In this document: piece by piece, positions 1-8,700 of the stretch | Layout: the number at the start of each line of letters is the position of its first letter | Position numbering within the stretch: position 1 is the stretch's first letter | Source of the DNA: Opitutia bacterium | GTDB lineage: Bacteria; Verrucomicrobiota; Verrucomicrobiia; Opitutales; Seribacteraceae | Reading direction: 5' to 3' | Length of the DNA stretch: 39,736 nucleotides | NCBI GenBank assembly: GCA_002716045.1 | Contig: PAZC01000052.1 | Span: 1-39,736, forward strand | The notes under the pieces: model-generated | Told to the model about the DNA's origin: nothing | Database searches by the model: none | What the model saw: the letters and a program-made list of their open reading frames with translations, nothing else | Made by a program: the position numbers and the translations under genes

Positions 1-489
1 GCACTTGTAGGCCTGCCCGATGCCGCCGGCTCCATGGATGAACGCCTCGTCGAAGCCTCGCTTATGGGGTTGGTAAGGCTCCTCGTCACCCAAGTGCCAC
101 TTCCCGAAAATGCCGCTCACGTAACCTACTTTGGCCAGCACCTGCGGCAAGGTGACTGTGCTCAGGGCCATGCGCTCGCGTTCCAGTATGGTGTGGGTGA
201 TGCCGTTTTTCATGGGATGTCTGCCGGACATGAGTGCTGCTCGGGTGGGGGAGCAGGTCGGGCTGACCAAAAACCTTTCGAAGCGCGTGCTTTGGCCATG
301 AAGCTTATCGAGGTTGGGGGTTTTTATCCAAGGATTGCCGTGCTTGCCCATGGGGCCGTAGCCTTGGTCATCTGTTATCATCAAGACGATGTTGGGCTGC
401 TTTCCGAAAGCGGGTTTGGCAGCTTGAGTCCATATGACTGGAAAGCTGAAGGCGATTAGAAGTATGGCGAACTGGAGTGCTTTTTTCAT
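1..489 (-). CDS. Sulfatase (arylsulfatase family), partial
   Basis: N-terminal 163 codons of a secreted sulfatase; the 3' part lies beyond the left edge. The reading frame opens with an ATG at 489 followed by a signal peptide (MKKALQFAILLIAF...). Then come the metal-binding TDDQGYG segment and the signature SPTCSPTRAALMSGR, where the Cys of C-S-P-T-R would be converted to formylglycine. GKWHLG and a GFDEAF segment follow, as in type I sulfatases. The family hydrolyses sulfate esters, in this phylum usually on algal or host glycans, in the periplasm or outside the cell. It lies 23 bases downstream of a second sulfatase on the same strand, so the two are probably co-transcribed. The exact substrate cannot be read from a fragment. 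Confidence 0.9.
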   Translation of the reverse strand, partial: MKKALQFAILLIAFSFPVIWTQAAKPAFGKQPNIVLMITDDQGYGPMGKHGNPWIKTPNLDKLHGQSTRFERFLVSPTCSPTRAALMSGRHPMKNGITHTILERERMALSTVTLPQVLAKVGYVSGIFGKWHLGDEEPYQPHKRGFDEAFIHGAGGIGQAYKC

Positions 490-512
490 TTTGGTTTGGC
501 GATTTGATAAAA

Positions 513-1892
513 TTATTCTCCCGGCAAGAAGCGGAAAGTCGGGCTGGTGGTGTGGGAGTCGGCCATCACCTTGCTCAATTCCTTGACCAATTCAGGATGC
601 TTGTCCGCGACGTTCTTGATTTCACCGATATCCTTTGAAAGATCATAGAGCTCAATCGGGGCATCGGCATTTTTTCGAACCCCCAGGCGAACCGCTTTCC
701 ACTTCCCCTTGCGAACTGCCTGTTTGCCGCCTCGTTCGTGAAATTCCCAATAGACGTAATCCCGCTTCCCTTGCTTTTTCTTCTGGCCAAGCAAGGTTGG
801 GGCGAAGGAAAGTCCGTCCAATCCCTTCGGCGTCTTGATTTCCGCCAGTTCGCAAAAGGTTGGTAGCACGTCCCAGCCTGTTCCAATGTGGCCACTGACT
901 GAACCTGGCTTGATCTTGCCGGGCCACCAAGCCACCGTGGCGACACGAATGCCTCCTTCGTACAGGTCCCGCTTGTATCCGCGTAACGGCCCATTGCTAT
1001 CGAAGACATCGGGCTTGTGTCCGCCTTCCTTGTGTGGGCCGTTGTCCGAGGTGAATATGACCAAGGTGTCTTCCGCGATGCCAAGTTCCTCGAGGAGATC
1101 GAGAATTCTTCCGACGTCTTCGTCCAATAGAGTCATCATGGCGGCGAAGGCAGCCACCGGGTTTTTTACTTGGGGACCGCGATAGCGGCCGATGACGTTC
1201 TCGAACTCCGGGAATTTCTTGCGCCATGGGGCGACCCGCTCCTCAGGCGCATGCATCGCTGCATGGGGAATGGTGAAGGGAACGTAGCAAAAGAAGGGTT
1301 TTGCCTTGTTTTTGCGAATGAACTTGAGGCATTCCTCCGCAATCAAGGTATGAGAGTAGGTTTTACCATCGAGGTTCACTTTCTTGCGATCGCTCCAAAG
1401 GTGGGAGGGGTAGAAGGTGTGGGCCTGTCTTTGGCAGTTGTAGCCATAAAAACGATCAAAGCCTTGATTCATGGGATCACCCTCCGAGCCGGGTGCCCCG
1501 AGACCCCATTTGCCGAACATGCCCGAGACATAACCTGCTTTCCCCAAAACTTCCGGTATCGTGACGGCAGAATCAGCCAAGGGGGATTGGCCCTCTGGTT
1601 GTATTTCCCTATTCCCTCGTATCCTTGCGTGTCCCGTGTGCATGCCGGTCATCAAACTGCATCGAGACGGAGCGCATACAGTGCTAGCGGCGTAGAAGTC
1701 AGTCAGTTTCATGCCCTCCGTTGCCATGCGATCTACGCTTGGCGTCTTGAAATGCTTCTGTCCAAAACAGGAAAAGTCGCCGTAGCCAGCGTCATCGACC
1801 ATGATATAGACGAAGTTTGGCTTTCGGGCAATGGTGTGAGCAACTGACCCCCAAAGGGATAACAAGACGGAGACTGCAAGAATGAATTTCAT
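513..1892 (-). CDS. Secreted sulfatase (arylsulfatase family)
   Basis: Complete 459-residue type I sulfatase, a usual length for the family. Residues 1-22 form a signal peptide. VDDAGYGD at 32-39 supplies Asp metal ligands. C73-A-P-S-R77 is the Cys-type sulfatase signature, needing oxidation to formylglycine by FGE or anSME. GKWGLG follows near 127. The second metal site is the SDNGPHKEGG segment, and the EGGIRV stretch is also typical. Role: hydrolysis of sulfate esters on an extracytoplasmic glycan. It leads a two-sulfatase unit with the partial gene at 1-489. No FGE with catalytic cysteines is seen in the window; the FGE-like domain at 3876-5609 lacks them. Substrate subfamily not assigned. 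Confidence 0.93.
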   Translation of the reverse strand: MKFILAVSVLLSLWGSVAHTIARKPNFVYIMVDDAGYGDFSCFGQKHFKTPSVDRMATEGMKLTDFYAASTVCAPSRCSLMTGMHTGHARIRGNREIQPEGQSPLADSAVTIPEVLGKAGYVSGMFGKWGLGAPGSEGDPMNQGFDRFYGYNCQRQAHTFYPSHLWSDRKKVNLDGKTYSHTLIAEECLKFIRKNKAKPFFCYVPFTIPHAAMHAPEERVAPWRKKFPEFENVIGRYRGPQVKNPVAAFAAMMTLLDEDVGRILDLLEELGIAEDTLVIFTSDNGPHKEGGHKPDVFDSNGPLRGYKRDLYEGGIRVATVAWWPGKIKPGSVSGHIGTGWDVLPTFCELAEIKTPKGLDGLSFAPTLLGQKKKQGKRDYVYWEFHERGGKQAVRKGKWKAVRLGVRKNADAPIELYDLSKDIGEIKNVADKHPELVKELSKVMADSHTTSPTFRFLPGE

Positions 1893-1967
1893 GCGAATGA
1901 ATGGGTTGTCGGGTAAAAGGAATTCATTGAAAGGTTTTTACCATTAAGGGTCACGCCAAAATATGTT

Positions 1968-2387
1968 TTAAGTGCGCTCCCAATTTTCTAGGCTCCCAGG
2001 CTCGACTTTGAATAGCTGGTGAGGCAATGGTGAATTGGGAGGCGGAACTTGTTCGGGCGCTCGGCGTTTTAGTTTTTCCGCCAAATGCAAACGTTCAAAT
2101 TTGATTTGTCCCATAGTCACAGGTAATCGCTCCCCCAGCGAAACGGATTCGATCTTCGAGTGGTCGAATGAATAACCTCGCCTGACCGCATCAGCAGCTA
2201 CTTCGCGGAGGTAGTCCGCTATTGCGCCCAAAGGAGATGGGCATGCCTTGAAGCGTTCCAATTGCGGATGGTTGCGATACCCTTTGGTTTGCCCCAGCAA
2301 AACCTTTTGAGCCAAAAGGGCTTCTCTCCACAACGCGACGATACCTTTGGGATCAAGATAGGTGGGACGCAAAGACCATATTCGCAT
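1968..2387 (-). CDS. Pyrimidine dimer DNA glycosylase-like protein (PF03013 type)
   Basis: A 139-residue cytoplasmic protein opening MRIWSLRPTYLDPKG, followed by ALWREALLAQKVLLGQTKGY and RNHPQLERFK. From memory this matches bacterial proteins annotated as pyrimidine dimer DNA glycosylase/endonuclease V (Pyr_excise, PF03013), related to the T4 DenV repair enzyme. If the assignment is right it would cut at UV dimers. No signal peptide or membrane segment is visible, and the C-terminal third is Pro-rich and poorly recognisable. The ATG at 2387 begins one base after a TAA (2389-2391) that closes an alternative frame of the small gene upstream, suggesting tight coupling with it. Family assignment is by N-terminal motif only. 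Confidence 0.65.
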   Translation of the reverse strand: MRIWSLRPTYLDPKGIVALWREALLAQKVLLGQTKGYRNHPQLERFKACPSPLGAIADYLREVAADAVRRGYSFDHSKIESVSLGERLPVTMGQIKFERLHLAEKLKRRAPEQVPPPNSPLPHQLFKVEPGSLENWERT

Positions 2388-2388
2388 T

Positions 2389-2503
2389 TTAGTTAATCGT
2401 TTTCACCGAGATAAAATTGGTTAATCCTATTTCATCTTGGTTTGCCATTTGGAGTACGATACCAGCGAGCGATTTGACATGATAACCGATTAGCGTACGA
2501 AAA
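2389..2503 (-). other. Probable out-of-frame C-terminus of the small protein at 2490-2705
   Basis: In the frame one base back from the 71-codon gene, this stretch encodes TLIGYHVKSLAGIVLQMANQ and a short tail, stopping with TAA at 2389-2391. It reaches almost exactly to the ATG of the downstream gene at 2387, the spacing expected between genes of one transcript. A single extra T in the run at 2500-2503 would fuse it. It may equally be ordinary spacer that happens to be open. Confidence 0.35.
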
Positions 2504-2705
2504 CCATCCCAGTCTGACCCTTTTCTCCGTAGAACACGAATTTCAAGTCGTATCCATTGTTTAGTAGATCGGACGACATCACGCGGTAGTCTCTGTTTTG
2601 TTCGGGGTAGATAATCCGCAGGTCCCGGCGGTTGTTTTGTCCCATGAACAGTACCGAAGATAGTACCAGAATGATTCCTACGAATATGTAATTTAATTTG
2701 TTCAT
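2490..2705 (-). CDS. Small membrane-anchored hypothetical protein, possibly frameshifted
   Basis: 71 codons: MNKLNYIFVGIILVLSSVLF is an uncleaved anchor or signal, followed by a soluble tail (NNRRDLRIIYPEQ...). A good ribosome site, AAGGAAAC, lies about 7-9 bases before the ATG. I do not recognise the family. The frame ends in TAA just after GMVFVR, but the -1 frame continues with TLIGYHVKSLAGIVLQ through to 2389, one base short of the next gene. Adding one T to the T-run at 2500-2503 (coding strand) would join the two into about 106 residues. So this may be the front of a longer protein carrying a one-base deletion or sequencing error. A larger overlapping frame (2389-2754) uses the same tail but has no sensible N-terminus. 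Confidence 0.6.
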   Translation of the reverse strand: MNKLNYIFVGIILVLSSVLFMGQNNRRDLRIIYPEQNRDYRVMSSDLLNNGYDLKFVFYGEKGQTGMVFVR

Positions 2706-2762
2706 TGTTTGTTTCCTTGGATTCGGTGATTCGGCTTTGGTTTGAAAGAGTCAAATGGTTGC

Positions 2763-3743
2763 TTATTCTGCCTTGATCCGGGTCAGGGTCCTATCTGCTG
2801 CATGTCCTTGCACGAAATAAGACTCTACCCCGGATAGTTTTTTAATAAGCAACCTACCTTCTTCGGGTCCAAACACAGTGAGGGCGGAGGCCAAAGAGTC
2901 AGCTTGCATGCCACTCGGAGCCACTACCGTGACTTGAAGCCGTGCGGTCAGGCCAATGCCGGTGCGAGGATCAATTATATGTGAATAACGTTCCCCGTCC
3001 ACTTCCACGAATTGCTCGATGTCTCCAGAGGTGGCTACGGCACAATTGGCTAGCTCTAAAACAGGCAGATCCGGATGCTTGCGCCCACCTATTTCTATTC
3101 GCCAACCTTTTTTGTTTGGCGGCGCATCTCCCAAGGCCAAATCTCCTCCTGCATCGACTAGTACGGACAGCATTCCTTTCTCTTTTAGAATCTCCAGCAT
3201 TTTGTCCGCTGCGTACCCTTTGGCAATCCCACCTAAATCCAATATCATGTTTTGGTCTTTTAGCTGAACCTTTTTTGCCTCGGGGTAAAGCAGGAGCTTT
3301 TGGTATCCCATGGCCAATTTGGCTGCAGCTATTTTATCCACTGCGGGAAGTGTTTTTCGGAAACGGGCGATTCTCCATAAGCGAACGCATGGGCCCACGG
3401 TAACGTCGAATGCGCCATCGGTTTGTGTCGAAAGGCATTGAGCAGCAGAAAGAACGGTCCACAAATCCTCACTGACGGACAATTTTTTCCCTTTCCCTGA
3501 ATTTGCTGATAGCAGACTCAATTCGCTTTCCGCTTCGTAATCACTAAAGATTGCATTGAGGCGTTTCACTTCGTCAAAAGCTGCCTTGGCCGCGGCTTTC
3601 GCGAACTTTGCTTCTTTAGCATAGAGCACGATCCTGAAGTCTGCGCCCATTTGCTTTTCGACAAAAACAAAGCGTTGCGTAGGGGCGGACTCCAATCCGT
3701 GAGCCATCCAAAGCATGCCCGCAATATGTGCTAGTAACCGCAT
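2763..3743 (-). CDS. apbE: FAD:protein FMN transferase, ApbE family
   Basis: 326 residues with an N-terminal signal peptide (MRLLAHIAGMLWMAHG). ApbE enzymes use FAD to attach FMN covalently to Thr/Ser of exported electron-transfer proteins. Visible family motifs are DLGGIAKGYAAD (169-180), VDAGGD (196-201), ATSGD (237-241) and HIIDPRTG (255-262), followed by the ADSLASAL helix that carries the Mg-binding Asp. Length is normal. The start ATG at 3743 is divergent from the cytochrome/FGE gene at 3876. No FMN-binding target protein or Rnf/Nqr subunit is seen in the window, so its substrate lies elsewhere. The redox-related neighbour suggests, but does not show, a shared role in extracytoplasmic electron transfer. 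Confidence 0.93.
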   Translation of the reverse strand: MRLLAHIAGMLWMAHGLESAPTQRFVFVEKQMGADFRIVLYAKEAKFAKAAAKAAFDEVKRLNAIFSDYEAESELSLLSANSGKGKKLSVSEDLWTVLSAAQCLSTQTDGAFDVTVGPCVRLWRIARFRKTLPAVDKIAAAKLAMGYQKLLLYPEAKKVQLKDQNMILDLGGIAKGYAADKMLEILKEKGMLSVLVDAGGDLALGDAPPNKKGWRIEIGGRKHPDLPVLELANCAVATSGDIEQFVEVDGERYSHIIDPRTGIGLTARLQVTVVAPSGMQADSLASALTVFGPEEGRLLIKKLSGVESYFVQGHAADRTLTRIKAE

Positions 3744-3875
3744 ATTTGTTCACTTTTCAATAGCTCGAACATCATTCTCTTGGAGTTTTTTCTTCCCCCT
3801 TGTCCAACTTTTTGGGATAAAGAAAGGCTTGTCATTCTATTTGTCCTTGTGGAGCACGCCCATAGAACACCCCTT

Positions 3876-5609
3876 ATGAATCGGTTACAACACTTCTCCT
3901 TCCTTTCCTCGATCGGCATTTTCTGCTTTGGCGGTACGCTGATGGCGGAAATCGACTTCATTCGGGACGTGAAACCAGTTCTCGAGTTCAATTGCGTCAG
4001 TTGTCACAGGGCCGACAACGCTAAGGGTAAACTACGCCTCGACGAAAAGCAGTTCGCCTTCAAGTCAAAAGATGTCATCAACCCCGGTGATCCCGAGGAA
4101 AGCTCCCTTTACTGGATGACTACCCTGCCTCCCGATGACGATGAGATCATGCCCCCGATAAAGAACGAGGACAAGGACTATCCCTTGCGCAAGCCCGAGC
4201 AGGAAATTCTCAAGCAATGGATCAAGGAAGGAGCCAAGTGGCCGGACGGCGTGAAGCTTGTCGTCCACAAGCGCTTACCCAAGACCATCGCTTTCGAGGA
4301 GCATGTCCAACCTATCATCGAACAAAATTGCGTCTCATGTCACCGCAAGGACAAGGCGAAAGGCAAGTTGCGTCTGGATACCTTTGAGAATGCCTTTGCT
4401 TCTGAAACGAACTTGGTTCCGGGGGAGCCCCTTGAAAGCGACTTTTGGGTACTTAGCGCCTTGCCCCCCGACGACGAGGACGTCATGCCCCCCGAAGGCA
4501 ACGATCCCTTGAGTCCTGATGATTTGTACATGTTGCGGCGCTGGATTGAGGAAGGGGCGGAGTGGCCCGAAAACATCACCTTGGAAGCAAAGAAAAAGAA
4601 CCTCACGGTCTTGGGCATGATGCCGAAAGAACTCTACCAAAATTTGGGTTTTAAGCCAGGAGCCTTGAATGATGGCTTTGTTGCCTACACTCAAAAAATC
4701 CCCACTTCCGACCTTTCCTTCGACATGGTCCCCATCCAAGGTGGAACTTTCGTTATGGGTAGTGCCGCCAACGACCCGAACCGCAGTAAGGAGGAACACT
4801 TGGCCCATAAGGTGCAAGTTTCCGATATCTGGATGGGCAAATATGAGCTGACTTGGGACGAGTATGAATTGTGGATGCTAAATCTCGATAAGGACAATCG
4901 GGAATACAAGAAGCTCGAGACAACCGAAGCCGACAAGCTTTCCGATGGCGTAACCAAACCTACCGCTCCTTACACGGACATGACTTTTGGCATGGGCAAA
5001 AGTGGTTATCCCGCGATTTGCATGACACAACTTTCAGCCAAGATGTACACCATGTGGCTCAGTGCTCGCACCGGGGTGTTTTATCGCCTGCCCACCGAGG
5101 CGGAATGGGAGTATGCATGCAAGGCAGGAACGGATACAGCCTATAGCTTTGGCAATGATAAATCGGAACTATCCAAGCATTCTTGGCACCTCGGAAACAG
5201 TCGCTTCAAATACCAAAAAGTAGGGCAGAAGCCCGCTAATCCATGGGGTCTCCATGACATGCATGGTAATGTTTGGGAATGGGTCTTGGATCAATATGTT
5301 CCGCCCGCTGCCAAGCCTCCCTCGAAATTAGTAGTTAATCCATTGGTGGCTCCCAATACCCTCTATCCTCGCTTGGTTAAAGGAGGTTCTTGGGATGACG
5401 GGTCCGCTAAGCATCGTAGTGCCGCCCGTATGGGATCCAACTTAGCTTGGAAACAGCAGGATCCACAGCTTCCGCAAAGTGTCTGGTATCACACGGATGC
5501 CATCTTTGTAGGTTTTCGATTGGTTCGTCCCCGACAAATTCCCTCGCTCGAAGAGGTGGAGAAGTTTTGGCCTTCCGAGGAAGACATTAAATCCATTCCC
5601 TCCCGCTGA
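3876..5609 (+). CDS. Secreted tandem cytochrome c domain / FGE-like (SUMF1-EgtB-PvdO) fusion
   Basis: 577 residues from the ATG at 3876, chosen because it gives a clean signal peptide (MNRLQHFSFLSSIGIFCFGG); the frame is open further upstream, to 3780. Two Planctomycete-type cytochrome c domains follow. Each has a CVSCH haem site (C40-C43-H44 and C152-C155-H156), a GKLRLD segment and an MPP segment (92-94, 204-206) that could give the Met axial ligand. Residues about 283-560 are an FGE-sulfatase fold: GGTFVMGS, RLPTEAEWEYA, GLHDMHGNVWEWV, VKGGSWDDG and VGFRLVRP. The active-site cysteines of true formylglycine-generating enzymes are absent (GGSWDDG where GGSFLC-type is expected), so it should not activate the nearby sulfatases. 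It may bind ligands or be a redox scaffold; role unknown. Confidence 0.88.
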   Translation: MNRLQHFSFLSSIGIFCFGGTLMAEIDFIRDVKPVLEFNCVSCHRADNAKGKLRLDEKQFAFKSKDVINPGDPEESSLYWMTTLPPDDDEIMPPIKNEDKDYPLRKPEQEILKQWIKEGAKWPDGVKLVVHKRLPKTIAFEEHVQPIIEQNCVSCHRKDKAKGKLRLDTFENAFASETNLVPGEPLESDFWVLSALPPDDEDVMPPEGNDPLSPDDLYMLRRWIEEGAEWPENITLEAKKKNLTVLGMMPKELYQNLGFKPGALNDGFVAYTQKIPTSDLSFDMVPIQGGTFVMGSAANDPNRSKEEHLAHKVQVSDIWMGKYELTWDEYELWMLNLDKDNREYKKLETTEADKLSDGVTKPTAPYTDMTFGMGKSGYPAICMTQLSAKMYTMWLSARTGVFYRLPTEAEWEYACKAGTDTAYSFGNDKSELSKHSWHLGNSRFKYQKVGQKPANPWGLHDMHGNVWEWVLDQYVPPAAKPPSKLVVNPLVAPNTLYPRLVKGGSWDDGSAKHRSAARMGSNLAWKQQDPQLPQSVWYHTDAIFVGFRLVRPRQIPSLEEVEKFWPSEEDIKSIPSR

Positions 5610-5621
5610 TATCAGCGGGAG
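5600..5621 (+). terminator. Perfect 22-base palindrome across the stop codon, possible terminator hairpin
   Basis: CTCCCGCTGAT is followed directly by its reverse complement, so the RNA can form a 9-base-pair stem with an ATAT loop. The TGA stop of the fusion gene (5607-5609) sits inside the left arm. Only a weak T-rich tail (CTTTATC) follows, so it could equally be an mRNA 3'-end stabiliser or a symmetric protein-binding site. Confidence 0.45.
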
Positions 5622-5665
5622 CTTTATCAAGTAAACCTTCTCAATTAATTTCGAGAGATTATTTC

Positions 5666-5694
5666 TTGAAGCCGTTTGGTATTCGGCTTAGATT
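5666..5694 (+). promoter_or_regulatory. Candidate promoter overlapping a hairpin / weak terminator
   Basis: TTGAAG (5666-5671), a 17-base spacer and TAGATT (5689-5694) make a fair sigma70-like promoter. Its start point would fall near 5701, only about 8 bases before the ATG at 5709, which would explain the lack of a ribosome site there. The inverted repeat AAGCCG (5669-5674) / CGGCTT (5684-5689) lies between the boxes and is followed by AGATTGTTTTT. The same bases can therefore be read as a Rho-independent terminator for the upstream gene, or as an operator. Confidence 0.4.
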
Positions 5695-5708
5695 GTTTTT
5701 ACGCTACG

Positions 5709-8700
5709 ATGATTCGTAACTCCCATAAGCCAGTCATATCTTCTGGTGCCCAACAACATTCACAACAAGGCTTTGCCTTGGTGCTTGCCTTGGCCCTTCT
5801 CAGTTTTCTGTTTCTTTTGGTCCTTGCGCTGATTTCCTACATTGCGGTGGAGTCTCGCATGTCCTCTTCCCTCAAGAGCTATTCCTTGGCCAGGGCACAT
5901 GCCAAATTAGGCCTCTTGGTAGCGATTGGTGAATTGCAGCAGCATGCTGGTCCGGACCAAAGAGTTACGGCCACGGGAGCCATTTTAGACGAAGATCCTT
6001 ACACTCCCGAGATGGATGCCGTGGATCAACCTCACTGGACGGGAGTATGGAAACGGGATCCGGCAGCTTTACTCACTCCTTCCGGTCAAGCCACCTCCGA
6101 GCCATGGGATGATCCCCCCAATCCCAACTGGGATCCTCATCCGGAGAAAGAACTTGTCTGGTTGGTCAGCGGGAATGAGAATCTGGACATAAAGGACAGT
6201 TCTTACCTGCGACCCTCAACTGGTCTGCCTGATCCGGAATATTCCTCGGATTCGATTTGGTTGGTAAATAACTCTGTTTCTCAACCGGAGGAAAGAGTCA
6301 AGGCATCGAGAGCTTCCGTCCTGATGTCTCCCAATGGCTTGGATGCAAGCTCCCGATCTCGAAAGACAACTGGATTCTATGCCTTTTGGGTGGGGGACGA
6401 GGGAGTGAAGACCAAAGTCAATTTACCCGAAGCCACTCTCCAACCCGATCCTGAAAATGACTTTTTAAAGAACATCGGACGTTTTCAGGCATCACCAGGC
6501 CCAAACTTGCCCCTTGCTCAACTTCCAAACAGTTCCACCGACCTTTCATCCGTTGATTCGAGCAAGCTCGAACAAGTCGTCAGCGTACCGCAACTTCAAT
6601 ACGCTCTCTCTGGTAGTGACGATGACCCGGATCCCATGAAGGATTATTTTCACACCCTGACGGCTGATTCTTATGGTGTCATCTCGGATGTCCTTAAAGG
6701 TGGGCTGAAACGTGATTTAACTGCGGGTCTGGGTGATGAAAACCAATTCGAATCCAATTTGGCAGGCATGCCGATCTTCAAGGACTACATTCCTTACAGA
6801 AAGGATTACGATCCCCTCGATTGGTCCAAGGACGGTAACAGGAACTTGAAGTGGACGTTCGGGTTCTTCGATGAGATGCGATGGATGGCCGGTCCACCTT
6901 GGGACATTGTAAAGGATTATTACAATCTTTATCGGGAAGTGACCTTCAACTCCAGTGATCCACTGGAAGCCCGCTTGGCGCCCCGCCCCGTGGATCCTGA
7001 CAGTTACCCGAATCGCAACGGTGAATTCTGGACTGAGATAGATAATCGCATAGAACCGCAAACAAATGCCATTACCCCGCTTTTGCTAGAGGCCAAGGTG
7101 GGGCATACCTTGGAAATGGTCCCCACAGGTGACACTAATTCCAAAGGTGTGCCGCTTTATCGGGCCCGCATAGCCATTTTTCCTTCATTGGCTTTATGGA
7201 ATCCATATAACGTCGAACTCGAAGCTGCCCAATATGAACTGTTGTGGCGTCCAGACCCCAAGTTTTGGGTGTATCCTTCCAACGTTAGGACGCAATGGTC
7301 GGAGGCGGTAATGGCATATGAGGTGGCAAATAACATTAACAGGAAAAGCCGTTATTGGGATAAGAACGGGGATGGTCGACTGAGCTTTCGTAATTACTCA
7401 AAACCACACCCCAACCCACCTTGGTGGAACCCCGATCAGCGTGTCCGAGTAACTGAAATCAATACTATGCACAGTCTTTTTCTTGGTTCCAAGCGGGGGC
7501 GCAACATCCCTTATGGACAGAGCCCTGGCCAAGGCGGCGGCGGCACGAACAACATTTCCATAGGAACCGGATTACGCAGCGTTCCGCGCTCAATGCATCG
7601 AAAGGCGTTTCACCTGTATCGCTATGCTCCTCGCCCCCAGGAGCACGAAAGTGTGAGTGGTTGGGTTCGGGGCAATGGTCATTGGCATCCCGTTCCCGGA
7701 AACCTCAAATTCAGACACCCTTTGCTCTTGCGTACCAATCCCGTGCGTTTGGCTCCCGGTGAAAAACTATATTTCACCTTGGCCAAATCAGCACGTTTCC
7801 ATCCTTCGGACGACCATATATTCGAACTACGAAACCATTTGGGTTTCCAAAGCTATTTGCATTACAACGTGCCTTTGAAATTGTGCCCGCCGATTCCAGC
7901 GGACGAACCGGTTACCTTCGTTTATTCCGGGGGTGGAATTGGTGGTTATGCTCTGCCAGCTTTCCAGCGTGAGGAGGAATTGGATGCGGCCAGCAAGAAT
8001 CCCAGAGTTTTGGGTTCCGCCTTGTTCATGATAAAAGATGGCACTAGGCATCCCATCAAGAAAATCAATCGAGGGATCAACAGCATCGGATTGAATAGCG
8101 GTGGAAGTTATCAAGATTACGGTCGTGCCGACATCGTGGTGGCCGACCCCAGTCGAGTGATTGGCCCCCGGTTGCATAGTCGGTTGACGACTTATCACCA
8201 TAATCCCGAGCTAGTTTTCCTTGAGCATAACCCTCGGTCCTTGGTCGATCCTTGGCATCTTGGACAGGGCGATCAGTGGTGGAGAGGACAGGAAACAGAC
8301 TTGGATGAGGGGATTGGAGATACAGACCTTACCGATGATAGCGGGGTAGTTTTCGAGGCCAATCCAAATCCCGATGAAAGTTTGTCCGGTGATTTCTATA
8401 GTAGCGGGGGCAGGATTTACTACGGTTATCAAGGTCACAGCTTTGACGTCGCCGGTTTCCATCGAGTTTCCCGAAGAAACAGCGAAGAGCAAATACTGCC
8501 CCGTTCATCTAGAGCCGTATTCTTTGATATCCCTCGCCAGCCCATTATGTCACTGGCAGCACTCCAACACGTCAACATGTGTTATTTTGGAAACAGTCCA
8601 ACCTATGCGATTGGCAATTCTTATGCCACCTCTCTCGTTTCACGAAACCGCAAATGGACTCGCTACAACCAGTTGTCGGTGGTCCCCTTGGATTATGCGG

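Noticed and set aside
34-459. Open frame of 141 codons on the plus strand
   Set aside because: It is antisense to a clear sulfatase with signal peptide and C-S-P-T-R signature; its translation shows no family features.
2389-2754. 121-codon minus-strand frame overlapping the small membrane protein
   Set aside because: Its first two thirds look non-coding, while the 71-codon frame has an anchor and a ribosome site. Only its tail seems real, and is reported separately.
3780-3875. Upstream extension of the cytochrome/FGE fusion
   Set aside because: The extension puts 32 charged and aromatic residues before a perfect signal peptide that begins at 3876.
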